Positions 17,570 through 26,827 of a stretch of 64,000 nucleotides of DNA are shown one piece after another. Location: NCBI RefSeq assembly GCF_003576245.1, contig NZ_QWGA01000008.1, positions 62,001-126,000 on the forward strand. Reading direction: 5' to 3'. How positions within the stretch are numbered: position 1 is the stretch's first letter; every line of letters begins with the position of its first letter. The translations under genes and the position numbers were made by a program. The notes beneath the pieces were generated by a model. It saw only the letters and a program-made list of their open reading frames with translations, ran no database searches and was not told where the DNA came from. Origin of the DNA: Henriciella algicola. GTDB taxonomy: Bacteria; Pseudomonadota; Alphaproteobacteria; Caulobacterales; Hyphomonadaceae.

Positions 17570-17770
17570 ATGCCGAAGATGAAGACCAAGAAGGCCGCTG
17601 CGAAGCGGTTCAAGTTCACGGCCACAGGCAAGCTCAAGCACGGCGTCGCCGGCAAGCGGCACCGCCTGATCAGCCACAACGCGAAGTACATCCGTCAGAA
17701 CCGCGGCACCAAGCCGGTTGCTGATGCGGATGTCGCACGCGTCAAGAAGTACCTGCCCTACGGCCTCTAG
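17570..17770 (+). CDS. rpmI: 50S ribosomal protein L35
   Basis: This is a 66-residue, strongly basic protein with the L35 pattern: [15 protein letters not shown] at the start, then GKLKH and the C-terminal KKYLPYGL. It is a small 50S subunit component. It lies in the conserved order infC-rpmI-rplT. The start follows AGGAGA with five-base spacing. Confidence 0.97.
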   Translation: MPKMKTKKAAAKRFKFTATGKLKHGVAGKRHRLISHNAKYIRQNRGTKPVADADVARVKKYLPYGL

Positions 17771-17820
17771 GCCGGACGCAGATCGAACTCGAACCGTATT
17801 TGAACTAGCAGGAGGCCAAG

Positions 17821-18186
17821 ATGCCCCGTTCACGTAACAAAGTGCCGGCACACGCCCGCCACAAGAAGATCATCAAGGCAGCCAAAGGTTATTATGGCCG
17901 CCGCAAGAATACTTTCCGCACGGCAAATGCTGCTGTCTGGAAAGCTGGCCAGTACGCCTATATCGGCCGCAAGCAGAAGAAGCGCACCTTCCGTTCGCTC
18001 TGGATCCAGCGCATCAATGCTGCTGTCCGCATCCATGACGAAGAGCTGACCTATTCGCGCTTCATCGACGGCCTCACCAAGGCTGGCGTCGAAGTTGACC
18101 GTAAGGTCATGGCTGACCTTGCCGTCCACGAGCCAGAAGCTTTTGGCGCACTGGTGGAGAAGGCCAAGGGCGCGCTCGCAGCTTAA
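17821..18186 (+). CDS. rplT: 50S ribosomal protein L20
   Basis: L20 binds 23S rRNA early in 50S assembly, and in characterised bacteria also represses translation of its own operon. The 121 residues are of normal length. The long basic N-terminal extension (residues 1-60, including [17 protein letters not shown]) precedes the globular C-domain with LWIQRINAA. The ribosome-binding site is GGAGG. The gene is 50 bases after rpmI. Confidence 0.97.
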   Translation: MPRSRNKVPAHARHKKIIKAAKGYYGRRKNTFRTANAAVWKAGQYAYIGRKQKKRTFRSLWIQRINAAVRIHDEELTYSRFIDGLTKAGVEVDRKVMADLAVHEPEAFGALVEKAKGALAA

Positions 18187-18238
18187 GCGTTCCGCTTTTC
18201 GCATTTCTCCGCTATTTCCGACCGCCAAGGCGGGGCGG

Positions 18239-18276
18239 AAAAGCCCCGTTCGGCCTTAAACCCAACGGGGCTTTTT
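18239..18276 (+). terminator. Intrinsic terminator / possible attenuator before pheS
   Basis: A perfect 12-bp stem, AAAAGCCCCGTT (18239-18250) with AACGGGGCTTTT (18264-18275), is followed by a run of T ending at 18276. Only one base separates it from the pheS ATG at 18278. Besides ending the rplT transcript, its position means it can control pheST read-through, and its 3' arm includes the only GGGG that could serve as a pheS ribosome-binding site. Confidence 0.85.
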
Positions 18277-18277
18277 C

Positions 18278-19351
18278 ATGTCTGAACTCGATAAGATCGA
18301 AAAAGAAGCGCTCGACGCGCTGGCTGCAGCAGGCGACCTTGCTGCGCTCGACGCGGTACGCGTGGCCGAGCTCGGCAAGAAGGGCCGCATCTCCGGCCTG
18401 ATGAAGACGCTTGGTGGGATGAGCCCGGAAGAGCGCCAGGACATGGGCCCGAAGCTCAATGGCCTGCGCAATCGCGTTCAGGACGCCGTAGAGGCGCGCA
18501 AGTCAGAGCTCGAAGAAGCCGAGCTGGAGAAGAAACTCCAGACCGAGCGGATCGACATGACCCTGCCGCCGGTTGCCGCGCCTGAGGGCAAGCTGCACCC
18601 GGTCATGCAGGTCTTCGAAGAGATTGCTGCCATCTTCGGCGATATGGGCTTCACCGTCGCTGAGGGCCCGGACATTGAAGATGATTGGCATAACTTCACG
18701 GCGCTGAACTTCCCTGAAGGCCACCCCGCGCGTGAAACCCACGACACCTTCTTCTTCCACCCGCAGGAAGGCGCGGCGCCGAAAGTGCTGCGTACCCATA
18801 CCAGCCCCGTCCAGGTGCGCGTGATGGAGGCCCAGAAGCCGCCAATCCGCATCCTCGTGCCGGGCCGTGTCTACCGCAATGACTGGGATGCGACCCACAC
18901 GCCGATGTTCCACCAGGTCGAAGGCCTGGTCATCGAAAAGAACATCCATATGGGTCACCTCAAGGGGTGCCTCATCGACTTCGTGCGTGAGTTCTTCGAG
19001 GTCGATAATGTCGAGGCACGCTTCCGCCCGCACTTCTTCCCGTTCACCGAGCCGTCGGCCGAGATGGACGTGAAATACACCAAGGTCGGTGACTCGATCG
19101 AGATCGGGGCAGGCGACAGCTGGATGGAAATCCTCGGGTCCGGCATGGTCCACCCGAACGTGCTGCGTAATTGCGGCATCGACCCGGACGAGTATCAGGG
19201 CTTCGCCTTCGGTATGGGCGTCGACAGGCTCGCCATGCTGAAATACGGCATGCCGGACCTTCGCCCCTATTTCGAAGCCGATGCAGGCTGGAGCCGTCAC
19301 TATGGCTTCCGGCCATGGGCAACGCCCAGCGTTTCCGGCGGGCTGAGCTAG
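18278..19351 (+). CDS. pheS: Phenylalanyl-tRNA synthetase alpha subunit
   Basis: PheS is the catalytic alpha subunit of the alpha2-beta2 synthetase that charges tRNA-Phe. Its 357 residues contain an N-terminal coiled coil (1-100), then the class II aminoacylation core. Motif 2 is visible around [17 protein letters not shown], and motif 3 as [20 protein letters not shown]. The start is directly behind a terminator hairpin without a conventional purine-rich site. An extra gene separates it from pheT. Confidence 0.97.
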   Translation: MSELDKIEKEALDALAAAGDLAALDAVRVAELGKKGRISGLMKTLGGMSPEERQDMGPKLNGLRNRVQDAVEARKSELEEAELEKKLQTERIDMTLPPVAAPEGKLHPVMQVFEEIAAIFGDMGFTVAEGPDIEDDWHNFTALNFPEGHPARETHDTFFFHPQEGAAPKVLRTHTSPVQVRVMEAQKPPIRILVPGRVYRNDWDATHTPMFHQVEGLVIEKNIHMGHLKGCLIDFVREFFEVDNVEARFRPHFFPFTEPSAEMDVKYTKVGDSIEIGAGDSWMEILGSGMVHPNVLRNCGIDPDEYQGFAFGMGVDRLAMLKYGMPDLRPYFEADAGWSRHYGFRPWATPSVSGGLS

Positions 19352-19366
19352 AAGGCGGGACAGGCC

Positions 19367-19987
19367 ATGGGTAACGGCAACAAGGCAGAGATGCTGATTG
19401 CGATCTGCGCGGTGATCACCAGCGCGATTGCGGTCTTCATTGCCTGGGACCAGGGACGCGTCATGCGCGCCCAGCAGCATGGCGCCGTCTTCCCTGTCGT
19501 CCAGATCGAAGGCTTCGTTTCGGAGACGCCCACGACTTCAGCAATGGGTATCCGCCTCACCAATAGCGGTGTCGGCCCGGCCCTGATCGAGCGGGTCGAG
19601 ATGCTGAAGGATGGTGAGATCGTCGAGGACCTGACGCCCTACGCGGAAACATTCCCGCCCGGCTATCAGCAATCCTGGTCAAGCCTGATCGGACGCGCCG
19701 TCGCGCCCGGCGACACCATCATGCCCCTGCGTGTCGACTGGCCGCGCGGGCAGGTGACGCTGGAAGAACGCAATGCTGCCGCTGCAGCGTGGAGCGAGCT
19801 TGATGTGGAAATCTGCTACTGCTCTGTCTTCGACCGCTGCTGGACGGCACGCGGTCTTGGTATGGGCGTCAGCATGAGCCGCGCCGAGCCTGTCAAACGC
19901 TGCCAGCGCAGCGAAAAAGATATTTTCGAGGACCTCGCGGACGATGTGCGCGCCCCTCAAACCGAACCGACCCCGGAAGTGGAATAG
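19367..19987 (+). CDS. Membrane-anchored protein of unknown function between pheS and pheT
   Basis: I do not recognise this 206-residue protein. Residues 8-27 (AEMLIAICAVITSAIAVFIA) form one membrane helix. A predicted soluble domain follows, including FPVVQIEGF and IRLTNSGVGPALIERVEM, a pattern reminiscent of immunoglobulin-like beta segments. Four Cys residues cluster in EICYCSVFDRC and KRC, which could be disulphides or a metal site if the domain is periplasmic. It lies 15 bases after pheS and 3 bases before pheT, so it is transcribed and probably translated with the synthetase. Confidence 0.8.
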   Translation: MGNGNKAEMLIAICAVITSAIAVFIAWDQGRVMRAQQHGAVFPVVQIEGFVSETPTTSAMGIRLTNSGVGPALIERVEMLKDGEIVEDLTPYAETFPPGYQQSWSSLIGRAVAPGDTIMPLRVDWPRGQVTLEERNAAAAAWSELDVEICYCSVFDRCWTARGLGMGVSMSRAEPVKRCQRSEKDIFEDLADDVRAPQTEPTPEVE

Positions 19988-19990
19988 ACG

Positions 19991-22387
19991 ATGAAGTTCA
20001 CACTCTCATGGCTGCAGGACTATCTCGCGACCAAGGCGCCGCTGGATGATATCCTTGCGACGATGCTGAAGGCCGGCCTCGAGGTCGAGTATGTCGAGGA
20101 TCCGGGCGAGAAACTGTCCGAGTTCACCGTCGCTCACGTCACCGCGGCTGAGCCTCATCCGGATGCGGACCGCCTGCGTGTCTGCACGGTAGAGACGAAA
20201 GACGGCACCAAGCAGATCGTCTGCGGGGCGCCGAATGCCCGCGCCGGTATGACCGCCATCTACGCGCCGCTCGGCACCTATATTCCGGGTCTTGACTTCG
20301 CACTCGACAAAAAGCCGCGCAAGATCCGCGGCATCGAGAGCCATGGCATGCTCTGCTCCACCAAGGAGATTGAGGCAGGCGAGGACCATGACGGCATCGC
20401 CGACCTGAAGGGCGACTGGAAAGTCGGCACGCCCGCCGCCGAAGCCCTCGGCCTGACCGACAAGGTCATCGATTTCGAAGTCACCCCGAACCGTCCTGAC
20501 TGGCTCGGTGTGCAGGGCATCGCCCGCGACCTCGCCGCAGCCGGGGCAGGGCGTTTCCTCGAAAACCCGATCAAGAAGGTCGAAGGCAGCTATGACTGCC
20601 CTGTCGATATCCAGCTTGAAGCCCCGCAGGCCTGCCCGGTCTTCGCCGGTGCGCTCGTGCGCGGTGTCACCAACGGCCCGTCGCCGGACTGGATGCAGCA
20701 GCGCCTCAAAGCGCTCGGCATCACACCGCGTTCGCTGCTCGTCGACATCACCAACTACATCTCCTTCGACCGCGCCCGCCCGCTGCATGCCTATGATGCG
20801 GCCAAGCTCAAGGGCGCCGTCGTCGCCCGTCTTGGCCGCGAGGGTGAGAAGCTGGAAGCCATCGACGGCAAGACCTATGAGATCGGCACAGAAATGTGCG
20901 TCATCGCTGACGATAGCGGCCCGATCGGCCTCGGGGGCGTGATGGGCGGCCAGTCCACCGCCGTCAGTGCAGAAACGATCGACGTCTTCATCGAAAGCGC
21001 CTGGTTCGACCCGCTTCGCACCGCCCGTACGGGCCGCGACACCGGCATCATCTCCGACGCCCGCTACCGCTTCGAGCGCGGTGTAGACCCGCAAAGCTGC
21101 GTCGATGGCCTCAACTTCGCGCTCATGCTCATCAAGGAGTATGGCGGCGGCGACGTCTCGGTCAGCCGGATTGCGGGCCAGCCTCCTGCGCCGCACGCCA
21201 AGGTCCTGTTCGACAAGCGCGACGTTGCCCGCCTCACAGGTCTCGAAATCAAGCCAGCCGATCTCAAAAAGATGCTGAAGGATCTCGGCTTCGGTCTCGA
21301 GGATACTGGCGAGGCCTGGTACCTCACGGTGCCAAGCTGGCGCTTCGATATCGAGCAGTCCGCCGACATCGTCGAGGAAGTCGCCCGCCTCACCGGCTAC
21401 GACAAGCTGCCGACCCAGTCGCTGCCACCGCTCGAAGGTGGACGCACTGCCGTTATCACGCCGACGCAGGCCCGCATTCGTGCGGCGCGCCGTGTCATGG
21501 CGGCTCGCGGCTACCTTGAGACGGTGACCTGGTCCTTCATGCCGAAGGAGCAGGCCAAGCTGTTCGGCGGCGGCAGCGATGCGCTGACCCTGTCGAACCC
21601 GGTCGCGAGCGAGCTAAACCAGATGCGCCCGAGCATCCTCGCCAACCTCGCCGTTGCCGCCCAACGCGGCGCAGACCGCGGTGAGCGGGAGATGCGCCTG
21701 TTCGAAGCTGGCCCTGTCTATCTCGGTGATGGCCCGAAGGATCAGCGCAATGTCGTCGCCGCGCTCGTGCGTCCCGTGACCGCCCGCCACTGGAGCGGCG
21801 CGCTCGCGCCTTATGACGCCATCGCTGCCAAGGCTGACCTCTTCGCCCTTCTGGCAGAGCTCGATCAGCCGCCAGAGCGTTTCCAGATCGAAGCCCCGCG
21901 TCAGGGTCACTGGCATCCGGGCCAGTCGGCCTGCCTGAAGCTCGGGCCCAAGGTCACGATCGCGCATTTCGGCGCGCTGCACCCGCGCGTCCTGAAAGAG
22001 CTTGATGTCGACGGCCCTGTCTATGGCTTTGAGCTTAATCTCAACGCCCTGCCGATGATGAAGGCGAAAGCCACGAAGACGCGACCGGTGCTGAAACGCG
22101 CTGACCTGACGCCGATCCGCCGCGACTTTGCCTTCGTTGTTGATGAAAGTGTACCAGCTGGCGACATCGTCCGTCAGGCCCGTGCAGGCGACAAGAAGCT
22201 TATCACGGCGGTTGATGTTTTCGACGTCTATCAGGGCAAGGGCATCGACCCGGGCAAGAAGTCCGTCGCCATCGAAGTCACGATCCAGCCGGAAGGCGAA
22301 ACGCTGAAGGACAAGGAGATCGACAAGATCGCCGAAGCCATCATCGCGAACGTGGCCAAGGCCACCGGCGGCGTGTTGCGGGGATAG
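19991..22387 (+). CDS. pheT: Phenylalanyl-tRNA synthetase beta subunit
   Basis: PheT is the editing and tRNA-binding beta subunit. It has 798 residues: N-terminal tRNA-bind (OB-fold) domain about 40-150, B3/B4 editing domain about 210-380, B5 domain about 400-475, a catalytic-like domain, and a C-terminal ferredoxin-fold anticodon-binding domain about 705-798 (LTPIRRDFAFVVDESVPAGD). Its start, three bases after the preceding gene, implies coupling. Together with pheS it makes the functional heterotetramer. Confidence 0.97.
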   Translation: MKFTLSWLQDYLATKAPLDDILATMLKAGLEVEYVEDPGEKLSEFTVAHVTAAEPHPDADRLRVCTVETKDGTKQIVCGAPNARAGMTAIYAPLGTYIPGLDFALDKKPRKIRGIESHGMLCSTKEIEAGEDHDGIADLKGDWKVGTPAAEALGLTDKVIDFEVTPNRPDWLGVQGIARDLAAAGAGRFLENPIKKVEGSYDCPVDIQLEAPQACPVFAGALVRGVTNGPSPDWMQQRLKALGITPRSLLVDITNYISFDRARPLHAYDAAKLKGAVVARLGREGEKLEAIDGKTYEIGTEMCVIADDSGPIGLGGVMGGQSTAVSAETIDVFIESAWFDPLRTARTGRDTGIISDARYRFERGVDPQSCVDGLNFALMLIKEYGGGDVSVSRIAGQPPAPHAKVLFDKRDVARLTGLEIKPADLKKMLKDLGFGLEDTGEAWYLTVPSWRFDIEQSADIVEEVARLTGYDKLPTQSLPPLEGGRTAVITPTQARIRAARRVMAARGYLETVTWSFMPKEQAKLFGGGSDALTLSNPVASELNQMRPSILANLAVAAQRGADRGEREMRLFEAGPVYLGDGPKDQRNVVAALVRPVTARHWSGALAPYDAIAAKADLFALLAELDQPPERFQIEAPRQGHWHPGQSACLKLGPKVTIAHFGALHPRVLKELDVDGPVYGFELNLNALPMMKAKATKTRPVLKRADLTPIRRDFAFVVDESVPAGDIVRQARAGDKKLITAVDVFDVYQGKGIDPGKKSVAIEVTIQPEGETLKDKEIDKIAEAIIANVAKATGGVLRG

Positions 22388-22433
22388 GCGTATCGCGCTT
22401 AAGCTTGCCCTCTAAGGCGGGGGGCAAGCAGCC

Positions 22434-23321
22434 ATGGCGATGCATCACATCATGACGCAGATAGGGCTGCGCAAGCGTCTCTATACGCAGATGGAGCCGA
22501 CGGCGCGTGACAAGACGGGCCTGTCGCCCTTCAACCTCTTTATCGTCATCCTTGTTCTGCTCAGCTTCCTCGCGCTCGCGCTAGAAACAGAGCCGACCAT
22601 GGGTGATGGCTGGATGCGCGCCATCGACGTGTTCAACGTCGCGATCATCATCATCTTTGCGCTGGAATACCTCCTTCGGCTCTGGGTGGCAGGCGAAAAC
22701 CCCGAATATCGCGGTGTTCGCGGGCGCGTTCGCTATGTCTGCTCTGGCTACGCCCTTGCCGACCTTGTCGCCTTCCTGCCAGAGCTCTTGTGGATCCTGC
22801 TCGCGCCGGATGATGCCAGCGCGCAGATCGTCATGGTGTTGCGCGTTCTGCGGCTGGCGCGCCTTGCCAAGATTTCGCGCTTCATCCCGGCTTTCGACGT
22901 CCTCGGCGCGACCCTCTCGCGCGCAGGACAGCAACTTTTCACCACGCTCGCCATGGCCATGGCGCTCGTCTACATCTCGGCAGTGCTGCTCTATTTTGTC
23001 GAGGGCGTCGGCGGCCAGCAGCAGGAAAGCTTTGCGTCCATTCCGCGTGCCATCTGGTGGGCCATCGCAACGCTCACCACGGTTGGATATGGCGACGTCT
23101 ATCCTGTCACGCCGCTTGGACGGTTCTTCGCGTCCGTCATCGCGATTGCCGGCATAGGCATGGTCGCCCTGCCTGCCGGTGTGTTCGCTAGCGCCTTCTC
23201 AGATGAGATAAGAGAACGGGAAAACGCCAAGCAGGAGCGCCGCGAACGCGCCCTTGAGCGGCGCGTCGCGCGGATCGAGGCTGCCGAACTGGATGAAGAG
23301 AGCGACGACGATCTTCGCTGA
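22434..23321 (+). CDS. Voltage-gated potassium channel-like ion transporter
   Basis: This 295-residue protein has six predicted helices. Helix S4 carries regularly spaced Arg/Lys (VLRVLRLARLAKISRF). The pore loop holds the K+ selectivity signature TTVGYGD near residue 217, followed by S6. The C-terminus is a charged, coiled tail (about residues 255-295) with no recognisable cyclic-nucleotide domain. It is therefore a Kv-type channel subunit expected to work as a tetramer. It starts 46 bases after pheT. A second in-frame ATG lies two codons in. Confidence 0.9.
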   Translation: MAMHHIMTQIGLRKRLYTQMEPTARDKTGLSPFNLFIVILVLLSFLALALETEPTMGDGWMRAIDVFNVAIIIIFALEYLLRLWVAGENPEYRGVRGRVRYVCSGYALADLVAFLPELLWILLAPDDASAQIVMVLRVLRLARLAKISRFIPAFDVLGATLSRAGQQLFTTLAMAMALVYISAVLLYFVEGVGGQQQESFASIPRAIWWAIATLTTVGYGDVYPVTPLGRFFASVIAIAGIGMVALPAGVFASAFSDEIRERENAKQERRERALERRVARIEAAELDEESDDDLR

Positions 23322-24824
23322 CTACTCGCCATCCTCCGGCGTATCCATGGCCATCACGATCTGCGCATAGCTGCGTGACAGGTGTCCCATATTCTCGACG
23401 CTGAGGCGCTCATTCGTGCCGTGGAAGCCTGCAAGGTCCGCCGGGCCAACGATACTCGGCGCGAAGCGATAGACGCTGTCCGTAATGGCGCTGGCATAGC
23501 GTGCATCGGTCGCCCCGATAACGAGGGCCGGCGTGACAGGCGCGCCGCCGCCAACTTCGGTCGCTACAGCGTGCAGCACGCCGTAAGCCCGGTTATCGGT
23601 CGCGCTGACGCCAGACGCTTCGCTGCCAATGCCGCCGTCGACTGGCGCATACTCAAGCCCCTCAATGTCGGATGTCACCTCACCAATATGGTCCAGGATA
23701 TCCTGCACCGTATTGTTCGGATGGACGCGGAAGTTGACGATCGCGGTTGCCCGCTGCGCCAGTACGTTTTCCTTGGCAGATCCTGCCAGCATGGTCGGCG
23801 CAGTCGTCGTGCGGATCATCGCGTTGCCTTGTGGTGACGCCGCAAAGCCGCTCTCGACCATGCCGCCCAGCAGCCACTGGTTTGCAAGCGCCATGCGCTG
23901 GACAAAGCCCATCTCGCCCGCAACGACCTGCATCATGTCTGAGGTTGGCGACGCAGAAAGGTCAGCATCCATCTGTGTCTCGTCCAGCGCGATCAGCGCC
24001 CGTGACAGGCGCACGGTCGCACTGTCGCGCGGCGGCGCTGAAGAGTGCCCGCCCTCTGCCGTGACGGTGATCTGGACGGTGACATAGCCCTTCTCGGCCA
24101 CACCGATCAGGCCCAGCGTGCCACCTGTGACAGGGTTATCCTGAACGACCATGAAGCCCTCATCAAGCGCCATAACTGGCGACACACCGCGCTCTTTCAG
24201 AAGTGCAATGCCTGCCTCTGCGCCAGAGCCGGACACCTCTTCATCATGGCCAAGCTGAACAAGGATCGTGCGCTGCGGCTCAAACCCATCGCGGGCGAGT
24301 GCATCGAGGCCTTCCATGATAGCAACGAGCGAGCCCTTATCGTCCATCGCGCCGCGTCCATAGACATAGCCATCGACGATCTCGCCAGCGAACGGCGCGC
24401 CGGTCCAGTCGCCTTCGGTGCCGATATTCACAGGCACAACATCCTGATGCGCCATCAGGAGAAGCGGGTCGAGCGCGGGGTCAGACCCTTCCCATGTGTA
24501 GAGGACTGTGTAGCCGCCAGGCACGGTCTCCTTTGATGCGGCGGCATGGAAAGCTGGATAGGTCTCTTCAAGCCAGGCTTGCAGCTCAAGCCATGGGCCT
24601 TCCTGACCGGGCCGCGGGTCGCCGGATGCCAGCGTGATCGTGCGGAACTGGATGGCTTCGGAAAGATGCCGGGCGGCTGTATCGGCAGAGATCGCCGGCG
24701 GCTCTGGCAGCTCGACTTGCTGCACTGTGTCGGGCACGCCGCCATAATTAAGCGTGCGAATGACCAGAACGGCGATCAGGGCCAGAAAGGCAATGCCCAC
24801 CCCAAGCAGGATTTTCTTGAACAT
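23322..24824 (-). CDS. M20 family metallopeptidase (PM20D1/carboxypeptidase S-like)
   Basis: A 500-residue zinc peptidase. An N-terminal membrane anchor (residues 3-24) is followed by the M20 catalytic domain: metal ligand LLLMAHQDVVP, bridging Asp in GRGAMDDKG, and the general-base Glu pair in GHDEEVSG. An inserted dimerisation domain follows, then a second half with late metal-binding residues (FHGTNERLS). Long M20 members with a signal anchor resemble PM20D1, which cleaves or makes N-acyl amino acids. The substrate here is not known. The ribosome-binding site is GGGAGGG. It is convergent with the channel gene. Confidence 0.9.
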   Translation of the reverse strand: MFKKILLGVGIAFLALIAVLVIRTLNYGGVPDTVQQVELPEPPAISADTAARHLSEAIQFRTITLASGDPRPGQEGPWLELQAWLEETYPAFHAAASKETVPGGYTVLYTWEGSDPALDPLLLMAHQDVVPVNIGTEGDWTGAPFAGEIVDGYVYGRGAMDDKGSLVAIMEGLDALARDGFEPQRTILVQLGHDEEVSGSGAEAGIALLKERGVSPVMALDEGFMVVQDNPVTGGTLGLIGVAEKGYVTVQITVTAEGGHSSAPPRDSATVRLSRALIALDETQMDADLSASPTSDMMQVVAGEMGFVQRMALANQWLLGGMVESGFAASPQGNAMIRTTTAPTMLAGSAKENVLAQRATAIVNFRVHPNNTVQDILDHIGEVTSDIEGLEYAPVDGGIGSEASGVSATDNRAYGVLHAVATEVGGGAPVTPALVIGATDARYASAITDSVYRFAPSIVGPADLAGFHGTNERLSVENMGHLSRSYAQIVMAMDTPEDGE

Positions 24825-24904
24825 ACCGGCCCTCCCTCAATCGCCGTGGCTTTACCGGCCACTCTGGTGCGCGCGGCGCGCGCGGGCAAGGGGGCGCGCC
24901 AGCC

Positions 24905-25306
24905 TCAGTTCACGAGCTGGCAGTAATAGACCTTGTCTGCCCCATCGCCGCGATTTTCGCTGAGGCGCAGTATATCGCCTTCCCGCCTCAGATGAACAAG
25001 AAAGCGCTCAAGTGTCGAGGTGTTTGTAAATTCAGCGAGATGGTCTTCACCGCTGAAGACGTAGCTGCGATCAGTCAGCGTGAGGCGCCCAGAGAAGAAG
25101 ACCTTGCCCGTCCCGCTTGCGATGAAGTCATTGATGTCTTCGCGGGTGGGCGAAACTTCCGCTTCACCCAACGCCACCGTGTCATACTCGGCTTCGAGAC
25201 GGCCGACAGACCCATCGAGATCGCAGGACCAGGCGACCTGTGTGCGCTCACGCGGCGAGGCTGGCAGAGCCAGGGCCAATGTGAAGGCGAGCGAAAGAAG
25301 CTGCAT
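24905..25306 (-). CDS. Small exported protein of unknown function
   Basis: This 133-residue protein begins with a clear signal peptide (MQLLSLAFTLALALPAS) and has one early Cys (WSCDLDG) and one near the C-terminus (YYCQLVN) that could form a disulphide. Hydrophilic beta-rich sequence lies between them. I recognise no family. I chose ATG 25306 because the longer frame adds 17 residues in front of the signal peptide. It is 80 bases upstream of the M20 gene on the same strand. Confidence 0.75.
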   Translation of the reverse strand: MQLLSLAFTLALALPASPRERTQVAWSCDLDGSVGRLEAEYDTVALGEAEVSPTREDINDFIASGTGKVFFSGRLTLTDRSYVFSGEDHLAEFTNTSTLERFLVHLRREGDILRLSENRGDGADKVYYCQLVN

Positions 25307-25397
25307 TATGGGGATGTCTCCGCTGGCAAAGCGCCAGCGGAGACAGTCATACACCATTTAGGTGTGTTTACCTAATCAATTGCGTCTTTTGCGTGCG

Positions 25398-26669
25398 TCA
25401 CGCCTGCCCGGAGACAGCGAGAACGTCCTCGACCGTGCGCAGGCCCGGCTTCGGCGACGTCACCAGAACCGCCATGTTGCCCGGAAGGTGCTTGTTATCG
25501 AGCATCTTCTCATGCGCTGCCGGGATGTCTGCCCACGGGAAGACTTCCGACATGCACGGGTCGATGCGGCGGTCGATGACCAGCTGGTTCGCTGCCGAGG
25601 CCTGGGCGAGGTTCGCAAAGTGTGAGCCCTGTACCCGCTTCTGACGCATCCAGAGGAACCGCGCATCCATGGTCAGGTTGAACCCCGTCGTGCCCGCACA
25701 GATGACGACCATACCGCCGCGCTTCACGACGAAGACAGAGACCGGGAAAGTGCTTTCGCCCGGATGCTCGAAAACGATATCGACATCCTTCTTGCCGGTG
25801 ATCTCCCAGATCGCCTTACCGAACTTGCGGTTCTCGCGCATATAGTCGGAGAATTCAGGCCCGTTGACCTTGGGCAGCTGGCCCCAGCAATTGAAGTCCT
25901 TGCGGTTCAGCACGCCCTTGGCGCCCATCGAATAGACAAAGTCGAACTTGTCATTGTCGGACACGACGCCGATCGCGTGCGCACCGGTGACGGCGCAGAG
26001 CTGGACGCCGAAGCTGCCAAGACCGCCGGACGCGCCCCAGACGAGGACATTATTGCCCGGCTTCACGATGTGCGGACGGTGGCCAAACAGCATGCGGTAG
26101 GCGGTGGCGAGCGTCAGCGTGTAGCAGGCGCTTTCTTCCCAGGTGAGGTGCTTCGGACGCGGCATGCACTGGCGCGCCTGAACGCGGCAGAACTGCGCGA
26201 ACGAGCCGTCCGGCGTCTCGTAGCCCCAGATGCGCTGGGACGGGGAGAACATCGGGTCGCCGCCATTACATTCCTCGTCGTCGCCATCATCCTGGTTACA
26301 GTGAATGACGACCTCGTCGCCCGGCTTTACACGGGTAACCTTGCGGCCAACAGCCCAGACAATGCCCGACGCGTCAGAGCCTGCGACATGGAAATCGGCC
26401 TTGTGCACGTCGAAGGGCGAGATCGGCTCGCCGAGGCCAGCCCAGATGCCATTATAATTGACGCCTGCCGCCATGACGAGGACGAGCACTTCGTCGGAAT
26501 CGATCTCCGGCACCGGCACCTGCTCGACCTGCATGGCTGTATTCGGGCGCCCATGGCGCTCACGGCGAATCGCCCAGGCATGCATGAATTTCGGCACGTG
26601 AAACTCGGGCGGAATCTCGCCGACTTCGTAAATATCTTTCTTCTCACGCGAGATTGTCGCAACACTCAT
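25398..26669 (-). CDS. ccr: Crotonyl-CoA carboxylase/reductase
   Basis: Ccr catalyses NADPH-dependent reductive carboxylation of crotonyl-CoA to ethylmalonyl-CoA, the key CO2-fixing step of the ethylmalonyl-CoA pathway for acetyl-CoA assimilation. The 423-residue MDR-superfamily protein has a GroES-like N-domain (GVNYNGIWAGLGEP) and a nucleotide-binding domain (VLVWGASGGLGSFGVQL). It carries the long acidic insert (HCNQDDGDDEECNGGDP) that distinguishes Ccr from simple reductases. A good ribosome-binding site (GGAGG) precedes ATG 26669. ecm of the same pathway lies 2.1 kb away on the other strand. Confidence 0.96.
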   Translation of the reverse strand: MSVATISREKKDIYEVGEIPPEFHVPKFMHAWAIRRERHGRPNTAMQVEQVPVPEIDSDEVLVLVMAAGVNYNGIWAGLGEPISPFDVHKADFHVAGSDASGIVWAVGRKVTRVKPGDEVVIHCNQDDGDDEECNGGDPMFSPSQRIWGYETPDGSFAQFCRVQARQCMPRPKHLTWEESACYTLTLATAYRMLFGHRPHIVKPGNNVLVWGASGGLGSFGVQLCAVTGAHAIGVVSDNDKFDFVYSMGAKGVLNRKDFNCWGQLPKVNGPEFSDYMRENRKFGKAIWEITGKKDVDIVFEHPGESTFPVSVFVVKRGGMVVICAGTTGFNLTMDARFLWMRQKRVQGSHFANLAQASAANQLVIDRRIDPCMSEVFPWADIPAAHEKMLDNKHLPGNMAVLVTSPKPGLRTVEDVLAVSGQA

Positions 26670-26693
26670 TCTACAAATCCTCCGATAGTCCTC

Positions 26694-26724
26694 TTGTGAG
26701 CAATATTTTTGTTTTGCTTCACAA
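26694..26724. promoter_or_regulatory. Inverted repeat in the ccr/dat promoter region
   Basis: TTGTGAGCAA (26694-26703) faces TTGCTTCACAA (26714-26724), the same arm with one inserted T. It lies 25-55 bp upstream of ccr in an AT-rich 158-bp divergent region. It could be an operator or overlap the ccr promoter; the binding protein is unknown. Confidence 0.45.
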
Positions 26725-26827
26725 ATCTCCTCAATGGCGGGACACTGACCAAATCATTGACGCTAAGGCAAGGAAAAATTTGCTGCAGCGCAACATCCCG
26801 GACCGCAAGAATGAGAGTTTTCCTGCC

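Noticed and set aside
18187-18250. Phe-rich leader peptide (pheL-like)
   Set aside because: Three Phe codons lie close together, but there is no start codon in that frame after the rplT stop. Reported only as part of the attenuator finding.
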